64,000 bases of DNA from Streptacidiphilus jiangxiensis. Its GTDB lineage: Bacteria > Actinomycetota > Actinomycetes > Streptomycetales > Streptomycetaceae. Below, piece after piece: positions 54,973 through 62,962 of this stretch. Below the pieces are notes generated by a model, which saw only the letters and a program-made list of their open reading frames with translations, did not search any database and had not been told where the DNA came from. Location: contig NZ_FOAZ01000026.1 of assembly GCF_900109465.1 (NCBI RefSeq), positions 1 to 64,000 of the forward strand, written 5' to 3'. The position numbers were made by a program, and so were the translations under genes. The stretch's first letter is position 1. Every line of letters begins with the position of its first letter.

Positions 54973-55105
54973 CGCCACTCCTTGTTGCGGTTGCGCGGGC
55001 ATCCCGGTGACACACTCATCGTGTCACGACAACGGCTGGGACACTCGAGACGTGCCCCAGCCGTTGCCTGCTCAAGCCTGTTCCCGGGGGAGATCCCGGG
55101 CGCGG

Positions 55106-55672
55106 TCAGCCGTTCGCGCGGGGCTTGCGCGGGGCCGCCTTGCGCGCCGGCTTCGGCGCGGGCGCCTCGGCGTCGGCCTCGGCTGCGGGGGCCGCGTCCT
55201 TCGGCTCCTCGGTCTCGGCCGCGAACACGTCGGCCTTGGCCACCGGCGCCGCGGGCGCCTCGATGGCGGGCTCGCCGTCGAGCGTCTCGGCGCCGTTGAA
55301 CTGACGGTCGACGACGGCCTTGCCGCGCGCGGCCAGCTCGTCGTACGCCTCACGCGCCTTCACGGCGAGCTCGGCCGCCCGGCCCACGCTCTGCAGCGCC
55401 AGGCCCTGGGCCTTCTCCTGCAGCGACTTCAGGTCGGTCGGCAGCGTCTGCACCGCCTCGGAGACCTTGACCTGCGCCTCGTTCAGTCGCGTCTGGGCCT
55501 CGCCCAGCTTCGCGGCCGCCTTGTCCTGCGCGGCCTTGCGGTCCGCGGCGAGCGCGGCGGCGCGCTCCGGGACGGTCTTGAGCTTCTCCACGGCCAGGTC
55601 ACCGGCGCCGGCGAGCGCGTAGAGAGGCGTCGGATCGGACAGGGTCTTGCGGAGGTCCTCAGCGATCGCCAT
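55106..55672 (-). CDS. HbhA-like helical protein with Ala/Pro/Lys tail
   Basis: The product is 188 aa. A coiled-coil region with many KAREAYDELAARG-type heptads spans about 25-125, followed by an Ala/Pro/Glu segment and a basic C-terminal PKPARKAAPRKPRANG. This is the layout of mycobacterial heparin-binding haemagglutinin HbhA, with a shorter lysine tail. It starts 14 nt inside the end of the XRE gene, so the two are translationally linked. In a soil organism a role in cell-surface or lipid-body organisation is more likely than host adhesion (inference). Confidence 0.78.
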   Translation of the reverse strand: MAIAEDLRKTLSDPTPLYALAGAGDLAVEKLKTVPERAAALAADRKAAQDKAAAKLGEAQTRLNEAQVKVSEAVQTLPTDLKSLQEKAQGLALQSVGRAAELAVKAREAYDELAARGKAVVDRQFNGAETLDGEPAIEAPAAPVAKADVFAAETEEPKDAAPAAEADAEAPAPKPARKAAPRKPRANG

Positions 55673-56081
55673 CGGAAATCCTCCCCTTCTGTGCGTTCTC
55701 ATCGAGGGACTGCGGCTCGTCTTGGTCGGCCTGGTGGACGCCGTTCTCCTTGAGGAACGAGTCGTACACGGCGAGCAGCACGTCCTTCTGCCGCTCATTG
55801 ATCAGCGGGTCGGCGAGGATCGCCGTCCGCAGCCCGAAACCGTGCTCATCGCGCTCCTCCAGAATCCCCGCCTGCACGTAGAGCGTCTCCGCGGAGATCC
55901 GCAGGGCCTTCGCGATCTGCTGCAGGATCTCCGCGCTGGGCTTGCGCAACCCGCGCTCGATCTGGCTCAGATACGGATTCGACACCCCTGCGGCGTCCGC
56001 GAGCTGCCGCAGCGAGTACTGCGCGTGCCGCCGCTGCTCCCGGATGTACTCGCCGAGCGACCCGACGTTCAGTGAGGCCAT
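55659..56081 (-). CDS. XRE-family regulator (Rv0474-like)
   Basis: The product is 140 aa. HTH: LGEYIREQRRHAQYSLRQLADAAGVSNPYLSQIERGLRKPS, then IAKALRISAETLYVQAGIL. The C-terminal part carries a GFGLRTAILADPLINERQKDVLLAVYDSF segment. The order XRE-hbhA-DUF2516 equals mycobacterial Rv0474-Rv0476. ATG 56081 is chosen because a 20-bp perfect palindrome, its likely operator, lies just upstream. Confidence 0.9.
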   Translation of the reverse strand: MASLNVGSLGEYIREQRRHAQYSLRQLADAAGVSNPYLSQIERGLRKPSAEILQQIAKALRISAETLYVQAGILEERDEHGFGLRTAILADPLINERQKDVLLAVYDSFLKENGVHQADQDEPQSLDENAQKGRISDGDR

Positions 56082-56100
56082 GCCCACATGCTGCCGCGCC

Positions 56101-56120
56101 GTGCTTGCAATTGCAAGCAC
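56101..56120. promoter_or_regulatory. 20-bp perfect palindrome upstream of the XRE gene
   Basis: GTGCTTGCAATTGCAAGCAC is fully symmetric and lies 19 nt upstream of the XRE start. Placement suggests autoregulation of the XRE-hbhA-DUF2516 operon by the XRE protein. Confidence 0.65.
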
Positions 56121-56182
56121 GGCGCTAACTCGCGCACGCGCGAGTCGGGCGGCGACCCCGGCGGCGACCCCGGCGCTGCGGG

Positions 56183-56545
56183 TCAGGACTCCGGGGCGAA
56201 CAACTGCAGTGTTGGACCGTCCAGGGCCAGGGCGGTGAAGCCCGTGTCCGTGCCGGAGGTGTGGAGTTCCCCCTGCTCCCAGCGGACGCCCTGCCCCGCG
56301 GCGATCGGGACGCGGACCCGGTCGGGGCCGGCGACCCAGCCGGCGCCGGTGAGCACGAGGAACAGCTGCGGTCCCATAGCCGGGTGCGTCCCGACCACGC
56401 CGCCCGCGGCCACGGACAGATGCGCGAGAAACGCACCGTCGCCGTTGGACGGGCCCGTTCCGTGGGCGATCCGCGTCGCCGTCAGGCCGATGCTGCCGTG
56501 CTGGGTGACGGACCGTTCCGCGCGGTCGAAGGTGAACATCTCCAT
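56183..56545 (-). CDS. Cupin-domain protein
   Basis: The product is 120 aa and a single cupin fold: FLAHLSVAAGGVVGTHPAMGPQLFLVLTGAGWVAG, then VRVPIAAGQGVRWEQGELHTSGTDTG. Only part of the usual metal-binding His/Glu set is present (GTHPAM, GELHTSG). It is probably a small-molecule-binding or sugar-metabolism protein; no specific function is assigned. It is divergent from the GNAT gene. Confidence 0.8.
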   Translation of the reverse strand: MEMFTFDRAERSVTQHGSIGLTATRIAHGTGPSNGDGAFLAHLSVAAGGVVGTHPAMGPQLFLVLTGAGWVAGPDRVRVPIAAGQGVRWEQGELHTSGTDTGFTALALDGPTLQLFAPES

Positions 56546-56652
56546 GGGCTCCCCCTGGCCGAGTGGCGAAAGGTGAACCCTACTGCGGTGCCCTCCCCGG
56601 TAGGCCCTAAAGCGTTTGCCCAGTTCGGCACGCCTGTGGTGGCGTGGACGGC

Positions 56653-57450
56653 ATGGATGTGGACACGACGCTCGCGCTCTTCGACCGGCAGATGCGCAAG
56701 GAGGCGCGGCCCGACCCGGCGCCGGCCCGCGTCGAACGGACCGGAGAGGTGGTGCGCCAGGTCGGGCCGGGGGAGCTGTGGAACGGGGTGCTCTGGTCCG
56801 GGTTGGACGAGGCCGGCACCGGGGCCGACCAGGCGATCGCCCGGCAGGTGGCGGAGTACCGGGCGCAGCCCGGCGTGGAGAGCTTCGAGTGGAAGCTCTA
56901 CAGCCACGACCGGCCCGCCGACCTGGGGGATCGGTTGGCCGCGGCCGGGTTCGTCGCCGACGACACGGAGGCGTTGATGGTGGCGGAGGCCGCGGACGTC
57001 GCCGCCCTCGCGGCCCCGCTGCCGGAGGGCGTGGAACTGCTGCCGGTCACCGACACCGCAGGCGTGGAGCCGGTCGCGGCCGTGCACGACGAGGCCTTCG
57101 CCGTGGGGACCGGTGCACGGATCAGGGCGCGGCTGCTCGCCCAGCTCGCCGCGGCGCCGGAGAGCCTGGTGGTGCTGTTGGCGATGGCCGGGGACCGGCC
57201 GGTCTGCGCGGCGCGGATGGACTTCGCCGAGGGCACCGACTTCGCCGGCCTGTGGGGCGGCGGCACCGTCGCCGAGTGGCGCGGCCGTGGGATCTACCGT
57301 GCGCTGGTTGCCCACCGCGCGCGGGTGGCCGTGGAGCGGGGCTACCGTTACCTGTTCGTCGACGCCTCCGACCAGAGCCGTCCGATCCTGGCCCGGCTCG
57401 GCTTCGTCCAGCTCGCGACGACGACTCCGTACGAGTACCGGCTGCGGTAG
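56653..57450 (+). CDS. GNAT-family acetyltransferase
   Basis: The product is 265 aa. The C-terminal half has the acetyl-CoA motif LWGGGTVAEWRGRGIYRALVAHR and the ending LFVDASDQSRPILARLGFV. The N-terminal half resembles a partial second GNAT domain. The substrate is unknown. An upstream in-frame GTG at 56644 is an alternative start. Confidence 0.85.
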   Translation: MDVDTTLALFDRQMRKEARPDPAPARVERTGEVVRQVGPGELWNGVLWSGLDEAGTGADQAIARQVAEYRAQPGVESFEWKLYSHDRPADLGDRLAAAGFVADDTEALMVAEAADVAALAAPLPEGVELLPVTDTAGVEPVAAVHDEAFAVGTGARIRARLLAQLAAAPESLVVLLAMAGDRPVCAARMDFAEGTDFAGLWGGGTVAEWRGRGIYRALVAHRARVAVERGYRYLFVDASDQSRPILARLGFVQLATTTPYEYRLR

Positions 57451-57578
57451 GGCGGGCGGGCCCGGCCTGCCGAGTCTTTGCGTGGGGCGGGGGCTTCGCT
57501 AGCCTCCTCTGGACCGCGCGCGGTGAGGGCTGCCGCGGTTCGTCCGTCACCTCGCATCGAGTGGAGCCACACGCCGCC

Positions 57579-58667
57579 ATGGAGCACCAGGAGAACGCGC
57601 CCTCCACGGTCGAGGGGGTGTCCGGGGCCGCGCCCGAGCAGGCAGCGGCCGCCGCGATCCCGGCCCAGGCCGAGCCCGCCGGCGCGCCGTCCGAAGCCGC
57701 GCCGTCCGTGGCCGCGCCGTCGGTGGCCGCGCCGTCCGTCGACGCGCCGCAGGCCGTCGCGCCGCCGGCGACGACGTGCTACCGCCATCCGGACCGCGAG
57801 TGCTACGTCCGCTGCACCCGCTGCGAGCGCCTGATCTGCCCGGACTGCATGCGGGCCGCCTCCGTCGGCTTCCACTGCCCGGAGTGCCTGCGCGAAGGAG
57901 TGAAGTCCCAGCGACGGGCGCGGACGGTCTTCGGCGGGCGGATCGCGGGCGGGCCGCCGGTCGCGACGATCACGCTGATCCTGCTCAACGTGCTCGCCTT
58001 CGCGGGCGAGCTGCGCGACAACGCGATCGTCGACCGGTTCGCCCAGCTGGGGCGCGGGGTGATGACCCCGAACGGGACGGTGTTCCCCTGGCCCGGCTTC
58101 GTGCCGGAGGGCCTGGTGCCCGTCGGCGTCGCCCACGGTGAGTGGTACCGGCTGGTGACCTCGGCGTTCCTGCACGCGCTGCCGAGCTCCGGTGCCCTCG
58201 GGATCACCCACATCCTCTTCAACATGATCTGGCTGTGGCGTCTCGGCCCGGTGATGGAGGTGCAGTTGGGGCGGGTCCGCTACGTCTCGCTCTACCTGGC
58301 CGCCGCGGTCGGCGGGTCGACGGCGGTCTACGTGCTGGCGCCGGACAGCGCGGCGATCGGCGCCTCCGGCGCGATCTTCGGCCTGGTCGGCGGGTACTGG
58401 GTGATGAGCCGGCGGCTGCGCAACGACCCACTGGGCGGCAACGGGCTGTTGGCCATCTTCGTGCTGTGGATGGTGGTGTCGGCCGGGATCGACTCCTGGC
58501 AAGGTCACCTCGGCGGGCTGCTCGCGGGCCTGGCCGTGGGGACGGGCTTCGCCTTCGCGCCGCGGGGCAAGGCGCGGCCGTGGGTGCAGGCGGGCACGGT
58601 GGTGCTGGTCCTGGCGGTGCTGGTGGCGCTGGTGCTCTGGGAGACGAGTCGGCTCGGGGCGATCTGA
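57579..58667 (+). CDS. Rhomboid-family intramembrane serine protease with zinc finger
   Basis: The product is 362 aa. A Pro/Ala-rich N-terminus contains APSVAAPSVAAPSVDAP repeats. A B-box-like zinc finger follows (CYRHPDRECYVRCTRCERLICPDC and FHCPECL), then a six-helix rhomboid domain with catalytic Ser in IGASGAIFG and His in WQGHLGGLLAG. It cleaves transmembrane substrates. The zinc finger is common in actinobacterial rhomboids and may recruit substrates. Confidence 0.92.
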   Translation: MEHQENAPSTVEGVSGAAPEQAAAAAIPAQAEPAGAPSEAAPSVAAPSVAAPSVDAPQAVAPPATTCYRHPDRECYVRCTRCERLICPDCMRAASVGFHCPECLREGVKSQRRARTVFGGRIAGGPPVATITLILLNVLAFAGELRDNAIVDRFAQLGRGVMTPNGTVFPWPGFVPEGLVPVGVAHGEWYRLVTSAFLHALPSSGALGITHILFNMIWLWRLGPVMEVQLGRVRYVSLYLAAAVGGSTAVYVLAPDSAAIGASGAIFGLVGGYWVMSRRLRNDPLGGNGLLAIFVLWMVVSAGIDSWQGHLGGLLAGLAVGTGFAFAPRGKARPWVQAGTVVLVLAVLVALVLWETSRLGAI

Positions 58668-58693
58668 ACGAAGCCGAGCCTGGCTCGGTGGTG

Positions 58694-58739
58694 AACGGCG
58701 ACGGGCCGGGTGGCGGATGCCACCCGGCCCGTCGCCGTT
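58694..58739. terminator. Strong bidirectional terminator
   Basis: A perfect 21-bp stem (58694-58714 with 58719-58739) with a GGAT tetraloop, followed by TT, lies between the convergent rhomboid and His-rich genes. Confidence 0.9.
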
Positions 58740-58757
58740 TCCGTCGCAGGCCTGTCG

Positions 58758-59105
58758 TCAGCCGTGGTGGTGCCCGCCGCCTCCGCCGAAGTCGGACGAG
58801 CCGGACGAGCTCGACCAGGACGAGCCGCTGTCGTGGTGGCCGTGGTGTCCGCCGCTCTGCTGCCAGCTCTGGTCGTGGTGGCTGTGGTGTCCGTGGTGTC
58901 CGTGGTGCCCGCCGGTCGGCTGGCCGGGATCGCTCCACGGCATCTGGTTGGCGGTGGGATCGGGCAGGTAGGCGAGGCCGTCCCGGCGCCCGTGTGCCTG
59001 CCGCCGGTCCGCGTCCGTCCGTGCGCTCTTCCGGCGGGCCCGGTCCACGGCCACCGGTGTCAGTACGGCCAGCACCGCCACCACGATCAACAACCCGATC
59101 AGCAT
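58758..59105 (-). CDS. Small membrane-anchored protein with His-rich C-terminus
   Basis: The product is 115 aa. One N-terminal TM (LIGLLIVVAVLAVLTPVAV) is followed by a basic segment and a C-terminus rich in His, Gly and Ser (GGHHGHHGHHSHHDQSW and a final GGGGGHHHG). About 20 His residues could bind nickel, zinc or copper. AAGGGGGATCACG precedes ATG 59105. The function is unknown; metal storage or buffering is only inference. Confidence 0.75.
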   Translation of the reverse strand: MLIGLLIVVAVLAVLTPVAVDRARRKSARTDADRRQAHGRRDGLAYLPDPTANQMPWSDPGQPTGGHHGHHGHHSHHDQSWQQSGGHHGHHDSGSSWSSSSGSSDFGGGGGHHHG

Positions 59106-59211
59106 CTCGTGATCCCCCTTCGCGTCGGGTCCTTCGAGGTCACTGTGCCCAGCGCGGGGCCCTGCCACAACACATCTGATCCAGATCTGAGGTTCGGCCC
59201 TCCCGGGCATA

Positions 59212-59225
59212 TTGAACGCGTTCAA
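59212..59225. promoter_or_regulatory. Palindromic operator 1, overlapping a -35 box
   Basis: TTGAACGCGTTCAA, a perfect 14-bp palindrome. Its TTGAAC half also forms a -35 box, 16 nt before TACAGT (59234-59239), which fits a -10 box. A repressor bound here would block the promoter of the rightward operon at 59303. Confidence 0.75.
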
Positions 59226-59255
59226 AAAGCTGCTACAGTCCTCTCGAAGGCGAAA

Positions 59256-59269
59256 TTGAACGCGTTCAA
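59256..59269. promoter_or_regulatory. Palindromic operator 2, in the 5' UTR
   Basis: This is a second identical TTGAACGCGTTCAA, 44 bp from the first, lying just downstream of the predicted -10 box and transcription start. Two identical sites flanking the -10 point to cooperative repression, most simply by the TetR regulator encoded third in the operon (60320). Confidence 0.75.
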
Positions 59270-59302
59270 CAACTGTGTGAAGGGCCGGAGGGCTGTGCCG
59301 AG

Positions 59303-59725
59303 ATGAACACCACCGTCGTCACCTACGTCGTCTACCTGATCCTGAGCCTGTCGCTCACGATCTGGGTGGGCAGGACCCTGAGCCGGGCCGGCCGCGTCTT
59401 CCTGGCCGACGTGTTCCAGAGCAACGACAAGCTCGCCGACGCCGTGAACCACCTGCTGGTGGTCGGCTTCTACCTGGTCAACCTGGGCTTTGTCGCTCTG
59501 TGGCTGCGCGTCGGGGACAACGACGTGGCGGACGTCCCCGAGGTGTTCCGTGCGCTGTCCTACAAGGTCGGCACGGTGCTGCTGGTGCTGGGCGTGATGC
59601 ACCTGGTCAACGTCTACGTGCTGAACCGGTTCCGGAACGGTGCGCGGATGCGCAACGAGCCGCGCCCGCCGGTCCCGCCGACGGCCTGGACCGTGCCCAT
59701 GCCGCCCGTCGCCCCGCAGGCCTGA
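59303..59725 (+). CDS. Membrane protein of unknown function
   Basis: The product is 140 aa with about three membrane helices (5-23, 48-68, 85-108) and a Pro-rich cytoplasmic tail (PPVPPTAWTVPMPPVAPQA). It is the first gene of an apparent operon with the DCC-type redox protein (3 nt apart) and the TetR regulator. I do not recognise a family with certainty. Confidence 0.8.
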   Translation: MNTTVVTYVVYLILSLSLTIWVGRTLSRAGRVFLADVFQSNDKLADAVNHLLVVGFYLVNLGFVALWLRVGDNDVADVPEVFRALSYKVGTVLLVLGVMHLVNVYVLNRFRNGARMRNEPRPPVPPTAWTVPMPPVAPQA

Positions 59726-59728
59726 GCG

Positions 59729-60310
59729 ATGAGCCGGCCCCAGCCGACGCCCCGGCCGGTACCGGAGCGGGGTGCCAGCGACGCCCCGGTCCGGTGGCTG
59801 ACGGTGCTGTCCGATCCGGGCTGCCCGCTCTGCAGCTACCTGCGTCGCTGGCTGGAACGCCAGCCGCAGCTCGTGCCGCTGGAGTTCGTCGACGTCGGCT
59901 CGGACGAGGCGCGGGCCAGGTTCCCGCAGCTCGACCACCGGCGGGCACAGGACGAGATCACGGTGATCGGCGACGCGGGCCAGGTCTACGAGGGCCCGGC
60001 CGCGTGGATCGCCTGCCTGTGGGCGCTCGCCGGCCACCGGGCCACCGCTCACCAGCTCAGCACTCCGGCCGGGGCACCGCTCGCCCGGGCCGCGGTGGTT
60101 GCCGCGGCGAGCGGGCGCAAGCTCCTGTCGCACCGCGACGGGAGAGGGGGAGGGGGGACGGGAACGGCTGCGGCGACCGCGCGGGGGGCGGCCGCCGCAG
60201 CCGGGACCGGCCTGTCCGACCCGACCGAGCTGTCCGACCCGGCCGGCCCGGACGGGCCCGGCGACGATGTTCCGTCCTGCGGCAGCGAGTGCCGGGCATG
60301 GTCCGGATAG
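59729..60310 (+). CDS. Thioredoxin-like thiol-disulfide protein (DCC/DUF393-like)
   Basis: The product is 193 aa. The N-terminal domain has WLTVLSDPGCPLCSYLRRWLERQ with a CxxC pair in a thioredoxin-like fold, and ITVIGDAGQVYEGPAAWIACLWAL as in DCC1-type proteins. The C-terminal 60 residues are Gly/Ala/Asp-rich and probably disordered, with a final Cys. It likely acts in disulfide exchange; the preceding membrane protein may be a partner. Confidence 0.78.
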   Translation: MSRPQPTPRPVPERGASDAPVRWLTVLSDPGCPLCSYLRRWLERQPQLVPLEFVDVGSDEARARFPQLDHRRAQDEITVIGDAGQVYEGPAAWIACLWALAGHRATAHQLSTPAGAPLARAAVVAAASGRKLLSHRDGRGGGGTGTAAATARGAAAAAGTGLSDPTELSDPAGPDGPGDDVPSCGSECRAWSG

Positions 60311-60319
60311 CCTCGATCC

Positions 60320-61186
60320 GTGACCGACGAACAGCCTGCCCCGTCCACCCCAGCCGCGCCGGCGGGCGAGAGCGCCAAGACGGCGAAGAGCGAGCGCACC
60401 CGCGCGCTGATCCTGGAGACGGCCATGCGCCTCTTCCAGGAACGGGGCTACGAGAAGACCACGATGCGCGCCATCGCCGCGGAGGCGGGTGTCTCGGTCG
60501 GGAACGCCTACTACTACTACGAGGGCAAGGAATTCCTGATCCAGGGGTTCTACGACCGGATGACGCACGAGCACCTGGTCGACGCCCGGGCCCGGATGGA
60601 GGGCCGCCGGGACTTCTCCGAGCGGCTCACCCTCTCGCTGGAGTCCTGGATCGACTGCGCGGCGCCGTACCACGAGTTCGCCGCCCAGTTCTTCCGGACC
60701 GCGGCCGACCCGGACAGCGCGCTGAGCCCCTTCTCCAACGAGTCCCACCCGGCCCGCGAGACGGCCGTCCAGCTCTTCCGTGAGGTGCTGGACGGCTCGG
60801 ACCTCGGTCCGAAGATCGACCCGGAGCTGGACGAGTTGCTGCCCGACCTGCTCTGGCTGCACCTCATGGTCGTCGTCCTGTACTGGGTCTTCGACCGCAC
60901 CGACGACACCGAGCGCACCCGTGCCTTCGTGCAGCGCTGCGCTCCGTTCGTCGCCAAGCTGGTCACCCTGTCGCGCTACCGGGTCTTCCGCCCGCTGGTC
61001 CGCGACGCGGTGGACATGATCAAGGAATTCGTCCTGCCGACCATCGGCCAGACGTCGATGGGCCAGACGTCGACGGGCCAGACGTCGACTGGCAAGACGT
61101 CGACGGGCAAGACGTCGATCGGCAGGACCACCACCGTTGCCGGCCCGGAGAGCGGCACCAAGCGCAGGCGGCGCGCCAAGGACTGA
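60320..61186 (+). CDS. TetR-family transcriptional regulator
   Basis: The product is 288 aa. N-terminal HTH: TRALILETAMRLFQERGYEKTTMRAIAAEAGVSVGNAYYYYEGKEFL. The ligand domain is helical. The C-terminus carries a repeated GQTS[MT] pentapeptide tract encoded by near-identical 15-bp repeats, then a basic tail. It probably represses its own operon through the two palindromes at 59212 and 59256. The start is GTG 60320. Confidence 0.9.
   Translation: MTDEQPAPSTPAAPAGESAKTAKSERTRALILETAMRLFQERGYEKTTMRAIAAEAGVSVGNAYYYYEGKEFLIQGFYDRMTHEHLVDARARMEGRRDFSERLTLSLESWIDCAAPYHEFAAQFFRTAADPDSALSPFSNESHPARETAVQLFREVLDGSDLGPKIDPELDELLPDLLWLHLMVVVLYWVFDRTDDTERTRAFVQRCAPFVAKLVTLSRYRVFRPLVRDAVDMIKEFVLPTIGQTSMGQTSTGQTSTGKTSTGKTSIGRTTTVAGPESGTKRRRRAKD
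61046..61120 (+). repeat. 15-bp tandem repeats inside the tetR gene
   Basis: Five near-perfect copies of GGCCAGACGTCGACG-type units (period 15) encode GQTS/GKTS pentapeptides; a sixth, degenerate copy follows. Copy number may vary by slippage without changing the reading frame. Confidence 0.85.
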
Positions 61187-61240
61187 CCCGAGCCGAGGGC
61201 TCGGTCCCTCCGGCGCTGCGGCCGCCGGAGGGGAAGCAGG

Positions 61241-61831
61241 ATGAGCACCAGCGCAGCGTTGCCACCGCCGGAGACCGGCCCCGACATGACGGGCCTTCTG
61301 CTCCGCGCCCTGGGTGAGGGCTTCGGCCTCTCCCTCCTCCTCGGCCTGGCGCTGTTCGCGGTCGGAGTCCCGTTGCCGCTCGCCGGCGGGCTGACCGTGT
61401 TCGCCGCGGCCGTGGCCTACGGGGTGGCGACGGGCCGTCAGGAACGGCCCTCCGAGCGGTGGGTCGTGGGGCTCGCCCGGACGACCACCTTCTGGTGCAT
61501 CGGCCTGCCGCTGATGCTGGCGGTCGCCGCTGTGGCCTACCCGGGGGTGCTGCTCGTGGGGGCCCTGTTCTGGCTGCTGCCCCAGGCGGGACTCGGCGTG
61601 GGCGGCACCGCGCTCATCCGCCGTCGGCATTACGTCGGCGGCGTGCTGCTCAAGCTGATCAGCCTCCTGCCGTACAGCCTCGGCCTGCTGGTGGTCACCG
61701 CGACGCAGGCGATGACCTCGGGGGACTGGACCGGCTTCGCGCTGGGCCTGTCCGCCGCGGGACTGGCGCTCGGGCTGGTCGCCTCGGCCGTGACGGCTCA
61801 CACCACGGCGCCACTCGGAGGCGGACGATGA
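61241..61831 (+). CDS. Polytopic membrane protein of unknown function
   Basis: The product is 196 aa with about five membrane helices after a short polar N-terminus. There are no recognisable catalytic motifs. It is the first of four genes that overlap by 4 bp each (61241-62962), so they form a translationally coupled operon. GAAGCAGG precedes the ATG. Confidence 0.78.
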   Translation: MSTSAALPPPETGPDMTGLLLRALGEGFGLSLLLGLALFAVGVPLPLAGGLTVFAAAVAYGVATGRQERPSERWVVGLARTTTFWCIGLPLMLAVAAVAYPGVLLVGALFWLLPQAGLGVGGTALIRRRHYVGGVLLKLISLLPYSLGLLVVTATQAMTSGDWTGFALGLSAAGLALGLVASAVTAHTTAPLGGGR

Positions 61832-62292
61832 AGCAGAACAAGAACCTGGCGTGGTGGGCTTTCAGACTCGCCGTGCCCGTCGCCGCCGCGGCGGCGACCG
61901 CCGGCTGCGCGCTGGCGGGGATGGGAGTCGAACCGCTCGACCGACCCGTGTCGACGAGCCTCCTCGTCGGCCACTGGACGGCGGACAGCCGTTGCCCGCA
62001 CACCACCCTGGACCTGGCCACCGACCTGACGGGGCGGGTGCAGCGCTTCCCGGTCGACGAGTCGGCCGACGGTCTCCACGTGGGACGCACCGTCAGCGGC
62101 ACGGTCCACTGGAGCCAGGACCCGGGCCTCGGCAGCGCCGACATCCCGGCCACGGCTGTCATCGAGTTGGGTACCCAGGGCTACGCGCTCGACTACGGAC
62201 GCGACGAACACGGCTTCGTCCTCGTCGCCACGGTCGGGGACCCCGACGACGGCGTCGCCTGCGTCTACCACCGGACCGGCTACGCGACATGA
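61828..62292 (+). CDS. Putative lipoprotein
   Basis: The product is 154 aa. The signal peptide ends in lipobox TAGC (AAAAATAGCALAG). The mature part carries LVGHWTADSRCPHTTLDL and further beta-rich segments (GTVHWSQDPG, AVIELGTQGYALDY, CVYHRTGYAT). Two further Cys could pair. The start overlaps the previous stop (ATGA). No family is recognised. Confidence 0.78.
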   Translation: MKQNKNLAWWAFRLAVPVAAAAATAGCALAGMGVEPLDRPVSTSLLVGHWTADSRCPHTTLDLATDLTGRVQRFPVDESADGLHVGRTVSGTVHWSQDPGLGSADIPATAVIELGTQGYALDYGRDEHGFVLVATVGDPDDGVACVYHRTGYAT

Positions 62293-62675
62293 GGACGCCC
62301 CAGCGGGACCACTGGCTGTGGGGCGTCGTGACGATCCTCGTCGGGTTGGTCGTCGTCACGTTGGGATCGTTGCTCCTGCTGATCACCACCGCGATCGCGA
62401 CCTTCCTCTTCGGCTGGTTCGCGCTGCCCGTCCCCCTCGTCGCCCTTGTCGCCGCGTTCGCGGTCCTGTCGAAGAGGTTGAACCGGACAGGCGCGGCCGG
62501 CTGGTGTCCCGAGTGCGGCGGGGTGCTGTCGCCGGCTGTCATCGAGCCCGCCCGCTTCGATGCCTCCGACGAGCTTCGGCTGCGTGCGGTCTACACGTGC
62601 GCCGTGTTGGGGCACCGCAGTTGGCGCTGGGCGGACGAAGGCGGGCCACTGCGCACCGAGCGGGAGGAGCGGTGA
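62289..62675 (+). CDS. Two-helix membrane protein with CxxC segment
   Basis: The product is 128 aa. Two membrane helices (about 10-38 and 40-60) are followed by a soluble part with GWCPECGGVLSP, a zinc-ribbon-like CxxC, and one later Cys (VYTCAVLGHRSW). It is coupled by ATGA overlaps on both sides. The function is unknown. Confidence 0.75.
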   Translation: MRTPQRDHWLWGVVTILVGLVVVTLGSLLLLITTAIATFLFGWFALPVPLVALVAAFAVLSKRLNRTGAAGWCPECGGVLSPAVIEPARFDASDELRLRAVYTCAVLGHRSWRWADEGGPLRTEREER

Positions 62676-62962
62676 CCCCGCCTCCCACCCGGCGAGTGCC
62701 ACAGCCGGCGCTGGTCGCCGCGCGCGGGTGCGGCGTGGTGCTCGGGGCCTGGCTGGCCTGGACGCTGGTGGTCGCCGCCTACGCCGTGCTGGCGTGGCTG
62801 GCCTCGCCGGGTGTGCGGTACGTGATGGACTCGCCCGCGACGGCGCTGCTCGCGCTGCTCGGCTACTTCATCGCACCGGTCCTGGCTGGTGTCGCCTGCT
62901 CCTCCTGGATCCACGGCGGCCCGTGGCGCGCCGTCCTGAGCTCTCGGAGGACGCCCGAGTGA
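62672..62962 (+). CDS. Small two-helix membrane protein
   Basis: The product is 96 aa with two membrane helices (about 18-43 and 54-76) and a short basic C-terminus. It starts with GTG overlapping the upstream stop by four bases. It is the last clear member of the coupled operon. The function is unknown. Confidence 0.72.
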   Translation: MTPPPTRRVPQPALVAARGCGVVLGAWLAWTLVVAAYAVLAWLASPGVRYVMDSPATALLALLGYFIAPVLAGVACSSWIHGGPWRAVLSSRRTPE

